Assembly: GCA_030407085.1 (NCBI GenBank) | Contig: CM059582.1 | Location: forward strand, 195,160,001 to 195,224,000 | Source: Trichopria drosophilae | Taxonomy: Eukaryota > Arthropoda > Insecta > Hymenoptera > Diapriidae | Direction: 5' to 3' | Length of the DNA: 64,000 nucleotides | In this document: positions 1 to 11,878 of the stretch, piece after piece | Position numbering within the stretch: the stretch's first letter is position 1 | How the letters are laid out: each line of letters opens with the position of its first letter | Notes under the pieces: model-generated | The model's database searches: none | What the model was told of the DNA's origin: nothing | What the model saw: only the letters and a program-made list of their open reading frames with translations | Made by a program: the position numbers and the translations under genes

Positions 1-119
1 TCGTCTTGAAATGCACTTTTATATAGGTATAATGAAAATTTTCAAGTCCTCAAAATGGAAATTTTTCTCGATGTGATATAATTTTGAGCCTCGAACAAGA
101 CTAAATACCCTGCTCATTC

Positions 120-985
120 ACATAAAAAATCCGACAAATCACAAAAAAGACACTTCAAAAACCAGACATTCAAATACCACACAATTAAAAAAAAACGACA
201 TTTAAAAAAAGGCAGACATTTCCAAAACACACATTGACAAACCAGACATATTTTGTAAATCTGTTTTTTGAATGTTTGTTTTTTTGGGGCACCTCAAAAT
301 CCCAACAAATCATAAAACAGACACTTAAAAAACCCGACATTCAAAAACCAGACATTTCCAAAAAAAACCGACATTCAAAAACCACACAATTAAGAAAACC
401 GACATTCAAAAACCCGACATTTAAAAAAAACAGACACTTAAAAAACCAGTCATTTAAAAAAACAGACATTAAACAACCAGACATTTAAAAAAACCGACAT
501 TCAAAAACCAGACATTTCCAAAACCAACATTGGCAAACCAGACATATCAAAATGCAGACTTACTTTGTAAATATGTTTTTTGAATGTTTTTTTTTTGGGT
601 GCACCTCAAAAACCCGACAAATCACAAAACAGACACTTACAAAACCCGACATTCAAAGACCAGACATTTCAAAATACAGACATTCAAAATCCAGATATTT
701 CAAACACACATTAACTAACCAGACATTTCAAAATACACACATTTTTTGAAATGTCTGGTTTTTTAAAGTGGGAGTTTTGAAGTGTCTGTTTTGTGATTTA
801 TCGGGTTTTTGAGGTGCACCCAAAAAATAGACATTGAAAACCAAACATTTCTAAATGCTCACACATTTTGAAAGTCTGTTTTATTAAATATCTGGTTTCT
901 GAATTTCTATTATTTTAAATGTCTGGTTTGTGAATGTCTGTTTTTTGAGTATCGGGTTTTTGAACTGTCTATTTTGTGCTTTGTA
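120..985. repeat. Array of ~14-16-nt GACATT words in both orientations
   Basis: From about 120 to 745 the plus strand repeats words of the form AAAAACC(A/G)GACATTC. From about 745 to 985 the same words run as reverse complement (AATGTCTGGTTTTTTG). The tract thus folds into a giant imperfect hairpin. Termini of the MITE type GGGTGCACCTC occur at several points (about 287, 597, 820), so at least two elements are nested. The unit length is not a multiple of three and the open frames here are low-complexity artefacts. Confidence 0.8.
597..820. mobile_element. Palindromic MITE with GGGTGCACCTC termini
   Basis: Left end GGGTGCACCTCAAAAACCCG followed by ACAAATCACAAAACAGACAC; the right end is the near-perfect inverse, finishing GAGGTGCACCC at 820. 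Both arms then dissolve into the GACATT words. No transposase. A second copy is at 14391-14849. Confidence 0.75.
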
Positions 986-1429
986 AATAAGTCTTGTTGT
1001 TACATCTTAAATTCATCATCAGGAGAGGCTTAATTTAAGCCCGAAATTGCGATAATTTTCTTAAATTTAGTCAGCGTTTTGGCTTAAAGTCTTACTTTCA
1101 GTGAGCAAAACTGAATTTTAGACGATATTTTGGCTTCAAATAGGATTTATCGAGCTTATAGCATCTAAGTTAGACGAATATTATTTTAAACCAAAAAGTC
1201 GGCCTAAAGTCAGTTTCGTTGTCTGCAAGTAAGACGTTAACCCTAATTATTGACTGAATTTAAGAAAATTAACGCAATTTTGGGCTGAAATTAAGTCTCA
1301 CCTAATGGTGAATTTTAGATGTAACAATTTTCAGACTTATTTTTTTCTGTGGGGTATTTGAGGTGCACCCTAATCTTCGACTAAAATCACAATTGTTCGC
1401 TAAATCATAACAAAGCTATTGATGAAGAT

Positions 1430-1930
1430 AGAAAACATGTTGCGTAATAAAATCACGTCCCTATCGGTAATCGCACAGAGCGTACTTAAGTTTACTCGTA
1501 CGGGAAGGTTTCAGAAGGGTCGACCTCCAGCAGGACGATTGAAAGCCCGCAAATGAATCGTTCTCCTGAATATAAGCCAGGAACTTTAATGTAAAATCGT
1601 GCTCAGCTTGATTTAAGCGCGCGCGTGCGCTCGCATTTGCAAGACGCGGGCGGTAATGGACGTATTGTCGGCCCGCCAATCGCGGATGATTGTATCTCTG
1701 AAGGCCCGCTAACTATCTCAAACTAGCCCCATTCAAACCGCGACCAGTCTCAATCTCGCGCGTGTACCAGTGAAAACGTCAGGCGTTTCGCGACATTCAT
1801 TGACAATTAGGTCGCCGATAATTTGCCGACCGAATCGATAGTATACTCGTCGGGAATCACAAAACGTTTCTCTGCATGGGGTTCGAACTTTTCCTACCAT
1901 GATATGCCGTGCTAAAGTAGTTAGTCTTAC
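1430..1930. other. CpG-rich island, function unknown
   Basis: A stretch with many CpGs (for example GCGCGCGTGCGCTCG near 1616-1632) in otherwise AT-rich, CpG-poor DNA. Open frames of 72 and 76 codons exist on the minus strand, but they resemble no family I know and show no convincing splice sites. It could be a regulatory island, an exon of a non-coding or unrecognised gene, or a young insertion. Confidence 0.5.
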
Positions 1931-2342
1931 AATTATATACAATTCTATGTTGATTGGACTCAATTTTTATAAAATTGTACGTAATTATACAAAAGTATAT
2001 TTTGACTACGAACAAGATTGGATCAAAATGCTTTTTCCAGTGACATTGCAGTAGTACTAATAGTAAAAGTAATAATAGTATCTATTATTTATTTCTGCTT
2101 TTGCACTCTGGATGGAATATATTTTTACTACCGTACAACATTGTTTTGAAAATTACGTTTATGTACCTTGGTACCTTCGTTTTTTACATTTTTGCCATTG
2201 CTATTATGTATTAACATTTTATTATAATACCATTTCTGTTAACATGTTTCCTTTCGATCAGATCAAAACTAATCACCGAGTAATTCCCTTTTTCAAGGGC
2301 GTCCTCATATTAATTTTTTTAAGTACATATTTTTGTCACAAT

Positions 2343-2632
2343 GACACTGAGAAAAGTGTCTTTTATCAGTTACAATCCCATTTCTTTTAAACGATTTTTT
2401 ATACCCCGTAAAAGAAACACTGTACTTGCTAAAATTCCATATGTGATATCCATAAAAATCTTCGTCTTTTAGCATTTACTTATTATGGAGTAAAAAATAT
2501 TATATTAAATTCTCATGTTTCAAAAGAATGTTTTATTATGGCTAAAAGAATATATATATATATATTGTAGCATTTTAAAAAAAACTAGTTTTTTTATATA
2601 TCACGTCTTTTAACTGATATAATATAAACACT
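2343..2632. mobile_element. Decayed MITE, (T)ACACTGAGAAAAGTGT family, copy A
   Basis: Left end GACACTGAGAAAAGTGTC followed by TTTTATCAGTTAC. Internal words CTTCGTCTTTTAGCATTT and AAAGAATGTTTTATTATG are shared with copy B at 16727-17123. The right end is worn (AACACTTGAAG). Further words of the family lie at 3180-3290. Confidence 0.6.
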
Positions 2633-3583
2633 TGAAGAAAAATTATCTAAAAAAATGTTCGAAATTCTTAGAAATCTGCCCAAAATTTTCGAGCTTTTCC
2701 AACTTTCTGTTATGCTCGTGGGACAATGCCTTATGTTTAACATCTTCAATTGGCAAAGGGTGCACATTTTTTTATACAGGTAATAAAAAAAGTCGAACGA
2801 AGATGTATCAATCTCTTGTTTGTAGCAGGTTCGTCTCTGCATACGACTCAAACATGACTAGATATCATCCGGGTTGTTGTGCTTGACTTTATCTACACAC
2901 GTAGTGTTACTTTAAAAATATAAAATATCTTGCAAATGCATAGAATATTATGTAATAAATAAACATAGGAATGAATACAAACTTTTATATACAAAAAAGT
3001 CACCGTAACATTAATCCTTTTGATACACAAACAAGCCCATGAGAAATTATATCAGATGTTGACTGAAGTTATGAATCTGGCGTTTATAGGTTAGAAATGG
3101 GTTCTATACTTTACTAAACCGGCTCATTAACTAAATTATAACCTTATATCCAAAAATTACCACGTTTATACTATAAAAAGACGTGTCTTTGAACTATGAA
3201 ATGGTATATTTATACCGACTACGAGATGTATTAAAAATCGTTGTCTTTTAACCTGTAAAAGAAATATTAAAGATTATTAATTCGAAGAATTCTTGTACCA
3301 ACCTAATGTAACAGTTCTACGACGTATTCATAAGTTCACGAAAAAATGTAATAACGACTTGTAGGCACATTCATTATTATTTCTTACTTTTTGCGGATAT
3401 ATGTAAATGTAAATACTGTATAAATATGTAACAAATTTATAGACAGACCTAATATACCTGAAACCAGGTTATACAGGCATTACAAAAAAAGAAAAAAAAA
3501 AAAAGTTAAAATTAAAAATGCTGGAGCTAATATGTGGATGTCGAAAAGAAATGTTTTAACATACTATCCCTAAATCAGTAAAA

Positions 3584-3788
3584 TGGTATGGGATGCACCC
3601 AGAAACCCTAATCAACATTTATAAAATCTTCGTAGGGTCAATGATAGATTATGGTTGCTTTACTTATTTCCTCATATTAAAAACAACAAATGGAAATACT
3701 TGAAAAACTTCCGTAACGATTAATACGATTGTCCCTAGATTATCAAAATAGCACCCCCATTAACGTCTTGCTTTCAAAGTCAAAATAA
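3584..3788 (+). pseudogene. Jockey-clade LINE fragment (end of reverse transcriptase ORF)
   Basis: The plus strand reads WYGMHPETLINIYKIFVGSM then IDYGCFTYF, a frame shift, then RLIRLSLDYQNSTPINVLLS. This matches the jockey-type ORF2 pattern G-HP-TLL-IY-S-IRS--DYG---Y ... ALGY--STPINVLL-ES. It is broken by stops and at least one frameshift, and no intact element surrounds it. Confidence 0.75.
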
Positions 3789-4241
3789 AGGATGATTGGA
3801 GAATGCATAAAGTGCTTATGCAGTAATTAATTGTACATAATACATTTACATAAAGAATTAATGATCACAAATAAAGTTAATTTGATCCGAAAAAAACTAA
3901 CAACAGCAAAAAACATTTTTGAAAAAAAATTGACGTTTAATCAAAATTTGTATAATGAAAATAAAAAATCGAATAATTAAAATAATATCAAAACCCCATT
4001 ACAAGATGTATGACTTAAAATATTAATCACTGACATAAATGTGAATAACTGCAATATGCAGATAACACCGACACCATCATTGGTGACATAATCTTAGGAG
4101 AAAATATCTAAATCGGTTGGAAGTGAATGTATATGTCCAAAGGAGGATGCCCACGTGATTTCTGACTCAGGGATAGAACCTCCCAAATTGATAAATTCGG
4201 TTACAGTATAATGAGAGCTAACATTTAATACCAAATTCGAA

Positions 4242-4443
4242 TATTTTAACATGCGAGAAAGTTTAAAAAATCGTTGTTGAAGTCGCGGATAATACGTAGA
4301 AAAATTCAGTAATCTAAGTAGTAACAGTCTGTTTATACTGCCAACAAAACACTACGGAGTATTACTACTTAGATTACTGCATTTCTCTACGTATTATCCG
4401 CAACTTCAAAAACGAATTTTTAAACTTTCTCAAATGATAAAAC
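4242..4443. mobile_element. Hairpin MITE, ~75-nt arms
   Basis: GAGAAAGTTTAAAAAATCGT at 4255 begins an arm of about 75 nt that returns inverted up to 4431, ending TTTAAACTTTCTC. Both arms contain GCGGATAATACGTAGA and GTAATCTAAGTAGTAA. The loop is about 35 nt. No coding capacity. Confidence 0.8.
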
Positions 4444-4554
4444 CCTCAAATTTGGGATTAACCCCTAAACTGGTGATGACGTCTGCAGACGTCAATATCA
4501 ATCGTGACATAACTGGTGATGACGTCTATAGACGTCATATCAATATCTTTGAAA

Positions 4555-5400
4555 CGACTCAACCAATCGTCTTGAAATTTGTAATTGACGGGTTTTTGGG
4601 GTCGCTGAATTCAAATTTGAAGTTAAAATTTCAAAATTCAAAATAGCCGATCCACTATGGCGATAGAAAAAGCATAAAAGTTTTTCATTTTCCGCAATGT
4701 TTACTACTCATAGGTTTTTGGGGTCGCTGAATTTAAATTTGAGGTCAAAATTTCAAAAATCAAAATGGCCGATCCAATATGGCGAACCGAAATGAAAAAT
4801 ACTACTTAATTCTGCTAAAATTTGTTATCTTAGGGAGTTTTTGGGGTCGCTGATTACGAATCTGTCGTCGGTTGCTCAAAATTCAAAGTAGCTGACCTAA
4901 TATATTGTGAACAAATTTAAATAATTTAAAGTGCTGTATATTGCCCAATCCGACGTCAAATTTGCTAAATTCAATATGGTAGATCCAAGATGGCACACCG
5001 AATGTGGAAAATGAATTTTGACCTTATATTAGCGACCTCAATTTCATGTATTTCATAAAATACTTTTGCCATAGTTTTGTAAGACTGCAGAATTGCACTA
5101 GTGATCTAATAGTGCACGAAATTACTATTAGTGAACACTACTAGTGCTGATCATTTGTGCGCACTAGTAGTTTTTTTTTACGAAAGAAGCTGGCAAGTGC
5201 GCATATTTTTGCGCAGCTATACCATTCTCTCTTTCTTCTGCTCAACGGAAAGAAGAGGACGGAGAGTATTTTAAACCCCAAAAACTCCCTAGTAACAAAT
5301 TTCTGGTACATCAAGTAACTTTTTGCATTTTGGACCTCCATTTTGAATTTTGAAATTCTAATATCAGATTCGTAATCAGCGACCCTCAAAATCCCCTAAT
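4555..5400. repeat. Block of the GATTACGAATCTGA / CAAAATGG dispersed repeat
   Basis: Several diverged units with the words GGGTTTTTGGGGTCGCTGA, ATTACGAATCTG, TTTTCAAAATTCAAAATGG and CCGATCCAATATGGCG, mostly plus sense. A minus-sense unit at 5270-5400 ends GTAATCAGCGACC. The family recurs across the window: about 8720-8820, 12990-13065, 13320-14370, 21490-21820, 29330-29500, 35820-35945, 37910-37990, 39975-40240, 46025-46575, 54540-54620, 57690-57760 and 59150-59250. Confidence 0.7.
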
Positions 5401-5757
5401 TAACATTGTCATCGAAATTGGACGAAAACTGGCTCGTACCAATTTTGGCATTTTCTATTTGAAAACGCCTACCAGTGAAGGGGTTAAGTGTTAACTCTTA
5501 TTATACTCTAACGGAATTCAGCAGTTTCGGAAGTTCCAACTCATGGACAGAAAACTTCTATTGAGTGGGTCCACTCAATTGAAAATATTTACACTGCGGT
5601 AGAAAAAAAAAACATTCCATTTATTCTAAAAAATTAAATCTTAATTTCATAAATTTACGAACCTGTCGCTTGGTTAGTAATGGAGAAATCTAGGAATATT
5701 CGAATAGGTTTTTTCACATGACTTCGGAACCTTTTTAAAAGTAACTGTCGCAAATGT

Positions 5758-5931
5758 GCAATTGAAAAGCTCAGGGCAACAAATGGTCAACTCATTTTTC
5801 ACTTGATTATTCGTTTAAATCTACCAATAAATATGTTTCCTACTGTTTGTTGCTCCAATTGTTTGAAGATTTAAACGTACAGTCAAGTGAAAAATGAGTT
5901 GACCGTTTGTTGTGCTGAACTCTTAAATTGC
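5758..5931. mobile_element. Hairpin MITE, ~70-nt arms
   Basis: The left arm contains GCAATTGAAAAGCTCAGGGC, then AACTCATTTTTCACTTGA. The right arm is its inverse (TCAAGTGAAAAATGAGTT ... AATTGC). The arms differ at several positions, so the element is not recent. Confidence 0.8.
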
Positions 5932-5999
5932 TACCTATGTTGAATGTGAACCCTCATTATTGTCTAATCCTTAGTAAATAGAAGGTGTTATTTTACGTG

Positions 6000-6620
6000 A
6001 AGCCTAACCTTTCTGGAATCCCCTGAAGGAAGGACCTCGTGGACGTAATCGAAAGAGGTTCGATCAAAATTTGGAAATTCTTCGAAGCGGACGATGCGGA
6101 ACGCGCGATGCGTAACGAATCCGCCGAAAGCTCTGCGGCCAGAAGCTCGCTGGGTGACATCCTCCAGGATGACCGCACTCCGGGTGACGAAAATTCAATT
6201 GCTACTGCGAGTGGGCTGTTTGCGTAGCCTTATTAAGGACGTTTGACGACGTAGCCGCCGGCTTTCCGTTAACAAGCGCGCTAATATCCTGGGGCCGTGT
6301 CATCGCCGACGCTTCCGCCGCGATACACACGACGGTCACGACCGGGCCACCGAGAATCGCCAAAGCTTGAAAACCGAACAAACTCAGTTAGATAACTCGC
6401 CGACGTCTACCAACCCCCCGCGCCCCCTTAGGGGACTTTCCGTTCTCTTCCAGAAACGGTTCGGCAATTCGGTTGCTCATCGTCGCGGCTTGTTCCCCAG
6501 TTACGCGTCAGTGACGCTTTACCACAGGTCATACCTTGACCCTTGACGACTCGACCATCCTACCCTTGTTTCCACACCGTCTCGACAAACGTTTACACAC
6601 ATGATTCCCGACCGCCAGGA
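6000..6620. other. CpG-rich island with coding-like frames on both strands
   Basis: Unique, GC-rich sequence. Plus strand 6030-6227 is open and reads VDVIERGSIKIWKFFEADDA, ERAMRNESAESSAARSSLGD, ILQDDRTPGDENSIATASGL. Minus strand 6372-6200 is open with GC-rich third positions and reads FGFQALAILGGPVVTVVCIA then AEASAMTRPQDISALVNGKP, ending at TAG. I recognise neither. Plus strand 6250-6546 is also open but arginine-rich, as expected of an antisense frame. It may be an exon or promoter of an unrecognised gene. Confidence 0.45.
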
Positions 6621-6989
6621 AACAGAAACAATGACAAAGTTTGGTTTTATTATCTTTAAAGTTTGACTAATTATAGATAAGTATTAATTATGCTAAAGTC
6701 AGGTATCAGCCATGGAGGCTATAAAATTTATTAACGGCTGACGAGTAATCAAAAGCCGCTAAAAAAGTGCGGATACTGTGCCATAAACATGTGAGTGATA
6801 TATACACGTCACGAAATAAAAAGGACCCAAACTGTGGATGACACGCCATGATCAAAACAGGAGAATATGTTTATAAAAACTGGTTCTAGTGAGATTTTCT
6901 GGTCGTCGACTCTGACACCAGATTCCCAAAATTCAAAATAGCAGATCTAGAATATTAGAATCTTTTATTACACAGATCAACGTGATTTT

Positions 6990-7400
6990 GTTGTCCGAAG
7001 TGGCCCATCACATCAGGATTTTGAGATAATTGAGGTTATGTACTTAAAAACGAATTTTTTTGCTATTTTCGAGGTTACAAACAGGATGCAACAATATTTG
7101 TTGGACTTTTGTATCTTTTAGTGCTACCCTTACCCTTCAAAATCAGTTTTTATTCGATCGCCTATGATTTTTTCTAACAAAGGTACATACGGCCATTTTA
7201 AATTATGACATTGATCTCAGACATGTAGTCTAAAAAGTAGTACTAAAAGATGCAAATAGTACAGAAGGCCCAAAAAATGGTTACATCCCATGCGTAACTT
7301 AAAACATAGCAAAAAACGCGTTTTTCGAGTATATAACCTCAAATATCTCAAAATTCTGACGTTTTGGACCAATTTTGATTTCGGATTCGGATTCTACCCT
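6990..7400. repeat. Imperfect inverted repeat, ~65-nt arms
   Basis: GGCCCATCACATCAGGATTTTGAGATAATTGAGGTTA near 7003-7040 returns inverted as ATAACCTCAAATATCTCAAAATTCTGACG at 7334-7362. The words GCAAAAAACGCG and CGAATTTTTTTGC also pair. A related single arm occurs at 8030-8065. Likely a decayed MITE. Confidence 0.6.
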
Positions 7401-7932
7401 CAAAATTAGGTCAGAAATGGCCCACAGCTTCGCAATAAAATCCAAAATGTCTTTTTCATGGGCCTGTGTTATACGCACACAAATTGTGGATTGAATCAAA
7501 TAATTTCGTAATTAGCTAGTGAATTTCAGATTTGATATATGAAAATTGAAATCCATCCGCATTCTTATATCTTTGTATCTAAATCATCAGCCCAAAGAAT
7601 GTACAATTGGGGATGAATAACCGTTTCAATACGGGAGTCCTGGTGTATTTGCGATCCCGAACTTCACAAGCGGAGGTTTACGGTAATATTTTAGGAAGAT
7701 TATAGTGAAGAAATTACAAAATCTAAAGTTGTTCACAATCAACTGGTGCTAGTAATCGTTAATTTAGTACTTATGCGGAAGTAGGTAAAACATTTCAGTT
7801 ACTATCAAGAGGCTACTATTTAGATGTTTGGTTAAGAGTAAACAACGTAAACTGCAACGAAGTTAATATCCGACTTTCATCTTCTTGGAACCATTGGAAT
7901 GTTTCAAATGTATGCCAGCCATATCAAAATAA

Positions 7933-8145
7933 CACAGGACCACAACAAAAATTTTTTTGGGAGTTTCTTTTAATCAGAGGTAGTGGATCTTAAAAAATTT
8001 GGATCGCTGAAAACGAATCCGTTGCCCGATTTGGCCCATCACGTCAGGTTTTCGAAATATCATATCCGAAAATTGAAATTAGCAGCTAGGATATCCTGAG
8101 CTTATATAAAGGAATCTCCTAAAAAATTTTTTTTGTGGTCCTGTG
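7933..8145. mobile_element. PIF/Harbinger-like MITE with TAA target duplication
   Basis: Terminal repeats CACAGGACCACAACAAAAAT (left) and its near inverse ATTTTTTTTGTGGTCCTGTG (right), directly flanked by TAA at 7930-7932 and 8146-8148. A 3-bp TWA duplication is the mark of the PIF/Harbinger superfamily. It is 213 bp and non-coding. Confidence 0.65.
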
Positions 8146-8438
8146 TAATCATTTTAAAATTTGGAAGTCTGGATCCGCATTCACCAACGCCAAAAACCCA
8201 AATTTTATCAAAATGGATGACTGGAAAGAGGCAGTTTATCTATAATATTTTTGCAGCACCGTCAAGAAGTTAAGAAATACCCACAATTTTAACCAAGTTT
8301 GACAGTTGTGTATATAGTACCGAGGATTTTATAGCATTCTTTGTTTTTGAGATGCGCAAAATATTTTAGGGAAAATTTTGGCTCTTAGTTTGCAAACGAC
8401 CGAGGGTTTTTTGGAAATGCTAAATGCTTAAAATCAGG

Positions 8439-8567
8439 AAACCATTGTTATTATTCAATAAATTGTTCGTTTCTAAAATCTTGCCTAATTATTGGAAAAC
8501 CTCTTTTGTTATGCCAATCTTTAAATCTGGCAAAAGGAATTCAATTGCCGACTATCGACCCATTTAA
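8439..8567 (+). pseudogene. Jockey-clade LINE reverse-transcriptase fragment
   Basis: Reads KPLLLFNKLFVSKILPNYWK then TSFVMPIFKSGKRNSIADYR PI. This is the N-terminal part of a non-LTR reverse transcriptase (pattern G-FP--WK-S-V-PIFKSG-----NYRPIS). A stop follows at 8565-8567. About 5 kb separates it from the other LINE relic, so they need not be one element. Confidence 0.8.
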
Positions 8568-10484
8568 ATTATTGGGGTTTTTTAGAATGTGAAATTAAAA
8601 TTGTTAATTCCGAGTAACGCTAAGAGCGAGTTTTAATGGCGTTTTTAAATCTTAATTTTGAAATTATGAATTGCATTACCTGATCAATGACCTCGAAAAG
8701 CATCAAATATAGATTTTTGCCTAATTCAATGTATTTTTAAAAAATTATCCGTCATCTTGGATTCACGATTTAGAATTTTAAAATTCTACCTTCGGATTCG
8801 TAATCAGCGATCCGAAAAACGTATAAATTATACCTTTACCATATATGTCTATAGAGGGAATTTCTTCATAGATGATTGATTTTTAAAAAAACCGGTATTT
8901 CTTGGGTATATTATTGTTTGTAATTAATTAATGATGCAAAAAATGTTTAAATTTATTTTTATAGCTTTGCTAAATACCCTGGGTTTGTTGAAATTAAAGA
9001 ATGAAGTATGCAGAATGATAACTTGATTTTTAAGATGAAAAAAAAACAAACGCTAGACTAGTGCAGTATCGTTCATACGTCAAATAATGATTACTAATCT
9101 GTACGAAAACTTTTTACGATTTCAATTAATTTCTCTTACCTAACGCATCCAATCGATCTGATTTCTTCCCTCGAATATTTATTATATATTTTTCATTAAT
9201 TGACATTAATTTTGAGTAAATTTGATTTGCTAATCTCACATATAAAGACTTGAAAATTACCATTTTACATAAGACGCCTTGTTAGTAAGTACAAAACGCT
9301 TTTCATAATTTCTCAACACTGACGTTTCCAAATGACTTAAAATTTTCAGGGAATTCATTTTATATTCACATTAACCTTTAGTAGTTTTTTTGTCAAAATC
9401 TGTTTGTTAATTCTTAACCACATCAACCTCCTTAAACAACTGTAATTAGTAGCAGTTCGACAGTTGGGTTGTATGAACCTAAAGTTTCGTGTCATAGTGT
9501 CATTCAGAACGACTTCATTGTATTTAATTATATATCAAAATAGTTTAACAATACGATAAGATTGGTATTTGGTCGTGGATACCGAAAAGTTAACCGCAGT
9601 TTATCTTGAAACAATATTTGTTTGACCTATTGACTGGAACGAATAAAAACGATAGTAAGGCGAATTCTTTCCAAAAAAGAAATAAACTGTGCTAATTATG
9701 TTTAAATTATTACAAAGGAAGGTTGAGTTGGAATCATTTAATACATGTAAAACTTTATTTATAATTTTGAAAATTATAAAACATGATGAGAATAGAATGG
9801 ACAACAAACTATGGGGTTAAATTTGAACTATTCTGTTATTCTAAATATTTCATTTCAGATTTATTCCTGACTTTAATCTTTCAAATATGCATTATTATCA
9901 TGTGCATTACTAGCTTTCATTATAACCTGGTTTTACTCATTTCGTGTTCTAGTTGATAGAATGCATCCAAATAGTCCCAAAAACTAATTAAAAAAAAACA
10001 TAGCATGCGTACTTATAAGTAATCTGTGAGCACCCATTTTGATTTTTTTAGACTCAAAATTTGACCTAACTCTTCGTTATGCTTGACGATATCAAGAATA
10101 TGACTATAGGATAACAAGATGTTACCAAATGCGAACTAACTTTGAAACTCAAATTTTCGATGAACATTCGTTGAGAAAAAGATTACATAATATATAGAGT
10201 AAAGCATTTTCACCTCAGAGTCCGTTTTCATCGCGTTATGATAAAATTAACTCGTCAAATAAATTTAGATCGGTTTTGTACAAATGCCAATAATCTACAA
10301 AATTTTAATCGATTCAAGTTTTAATCAAAATCAAATTTTTTTAATTTCTGAATGTGCAATATTTTTATGGAGCAATACTAAATTTAAAACTATATAAATA
10401 AAAACTTTTTGTAATGCTTTATTAAATCTGAACCACTTTACTAGTAATTTATAGGGAATTTTCTAATATTAGGCATCAAGCGTC

Positions 10485-10895
10485 GTCGAGGCTGTCAAAA
10501 ATGCGAGGAAACTTAGCGCCATAACCAGTAACTTTTTACACGTTTTTTACAGAATTTCTTTACAAAAATAGATTCCTGATCACAAGGGCTACCGGGTGAA
10601 GTAATATAGTAATTCGTTTCTTACAAAAAGAAAAAATCAAACCTGGAAAGTTGACGGCAAATTTTGAGATTTGATATTTCTTTGTCAAGTTATCAAATTC
10701 TATGCCAGACATGACACTTTCATGTTTAATTTTTGCTATTTACAAGCAACAAATTCCAACTATATTTCTTCACCCGGTAGCCCTTGCGATGAGCATCATA
10801 TTTCTGTACAGAAATTTAAAAAAAAAGAATCAATCAAATTTTGAAATAAAAATTGAATATTTATGGCGCAAAGTTTTTTGACAGCTTTAGATTAC
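10485..10895. mobile_element. Palindromic MITE (AAGCTGTCAAAAA / GCGCCATAA family), copy 1
   Basis: The left arm contains GGCTGTCAAAAATGCG, AGCGCCATAA and CAAGGGCTACCGGGTGAAGT. The right arm is inverted, with CTTCACCCGGTAGCCCTTG and TTATGGCGCAAAGTTTTTTG ending ACAGC. About 410 bp and non-coding. Confidence 0.8.
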
Positions 10896-11878
10896 TCGTC
10901 GGCCCTTAAGCTATTGGTGCTTTTTCATACATATTGATTAAGTGATTTGCATTTATTTGAAAATTTTGTCTCATCATAAAAATATAAAATCCTTAACTCA
11001 ATATATTTTTCAATCCTCTTTACCTTATCATTTTGTTTCAATTTTGCTCAATGCGAAAAAAAGGTTGATTATTTTATTGAAGTATCGGCTCGAGAGTCTT
11101 AATTTTTTCAAAGTAGATCATTCTAAATAAACTTCCAATTAAGGGCTTCATCATAAACATCTTGTTGAGGTACCGTATGAAAAAATGATGTTTGCAAAAT
11201 ATACGAATATATTTTATAATAAAATATACTACAAGTAAAATATTGCATAATTAAAATATGCTATAAATTAAATGACTTAATTAACAATCTTATATATTAC
11301 ATTTCACTATACACATTTTTGTCACAGCAATTTCTTTTATAACATACTGTTTTACGTGTAAAAGAATACAAAGAATTTATTTACACCTACTTAACCTACA
11401 GAATACATTTAGAAGTTCAAGTAGCGACGTTTGGCATTAAAATCAGCCGCTGATTGCGAATACTACCTTGAGTAATTTTGTTTACGTTTATTTACGTCAT
11501 TCATCACACATTCAGCACACATCGTCAGTTCATAAGTATGACGTTCACGTTCCTAATGCACTGATCGTGAACCCTTCACAGTTTCATCATTCTGCGTTAC
11601 CTATGGAATAGATTTCTGTTTAATAATAATAGTTATTTATTACATTAGACTATATTTAGTTTAGAACATGTTACCGACTTCGCTTACACTAATTTCCATT
11701 AGTTCATTAATATTTAACAAGAGTTTGGTTCAATTTTTACTAATCGAATCAGTTACGTACAAATTTCAACTGAATGAATGTGTACTAATAATGTCCAAGT
11801 TTTAATATATTTCTGATAGGAATTTATAAGTATCCTTCTCATTAGTCTAATTATTAAACTTGTTAAGTGTTTCGGTGT

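Noticed and set aside
234..749. Lysine-rich repetitive frames (KPDIQKPDIS-like)
   Set aside because: They are translations of the GACATT word array, which is not three-periodic and reverses orientation.
120..985. Repeated short words considered as a CRISPR array
   Set aside because: No constant repeat/unique spacer alternation, the words invert direction, and the context is a eukaryotic genome.
1815..1905. GGTTCGAACTT resembling a tRNA B box
   Set aside because: No A box at the right distance and no cloverleaf or acceptor-stem pairing could be formed.
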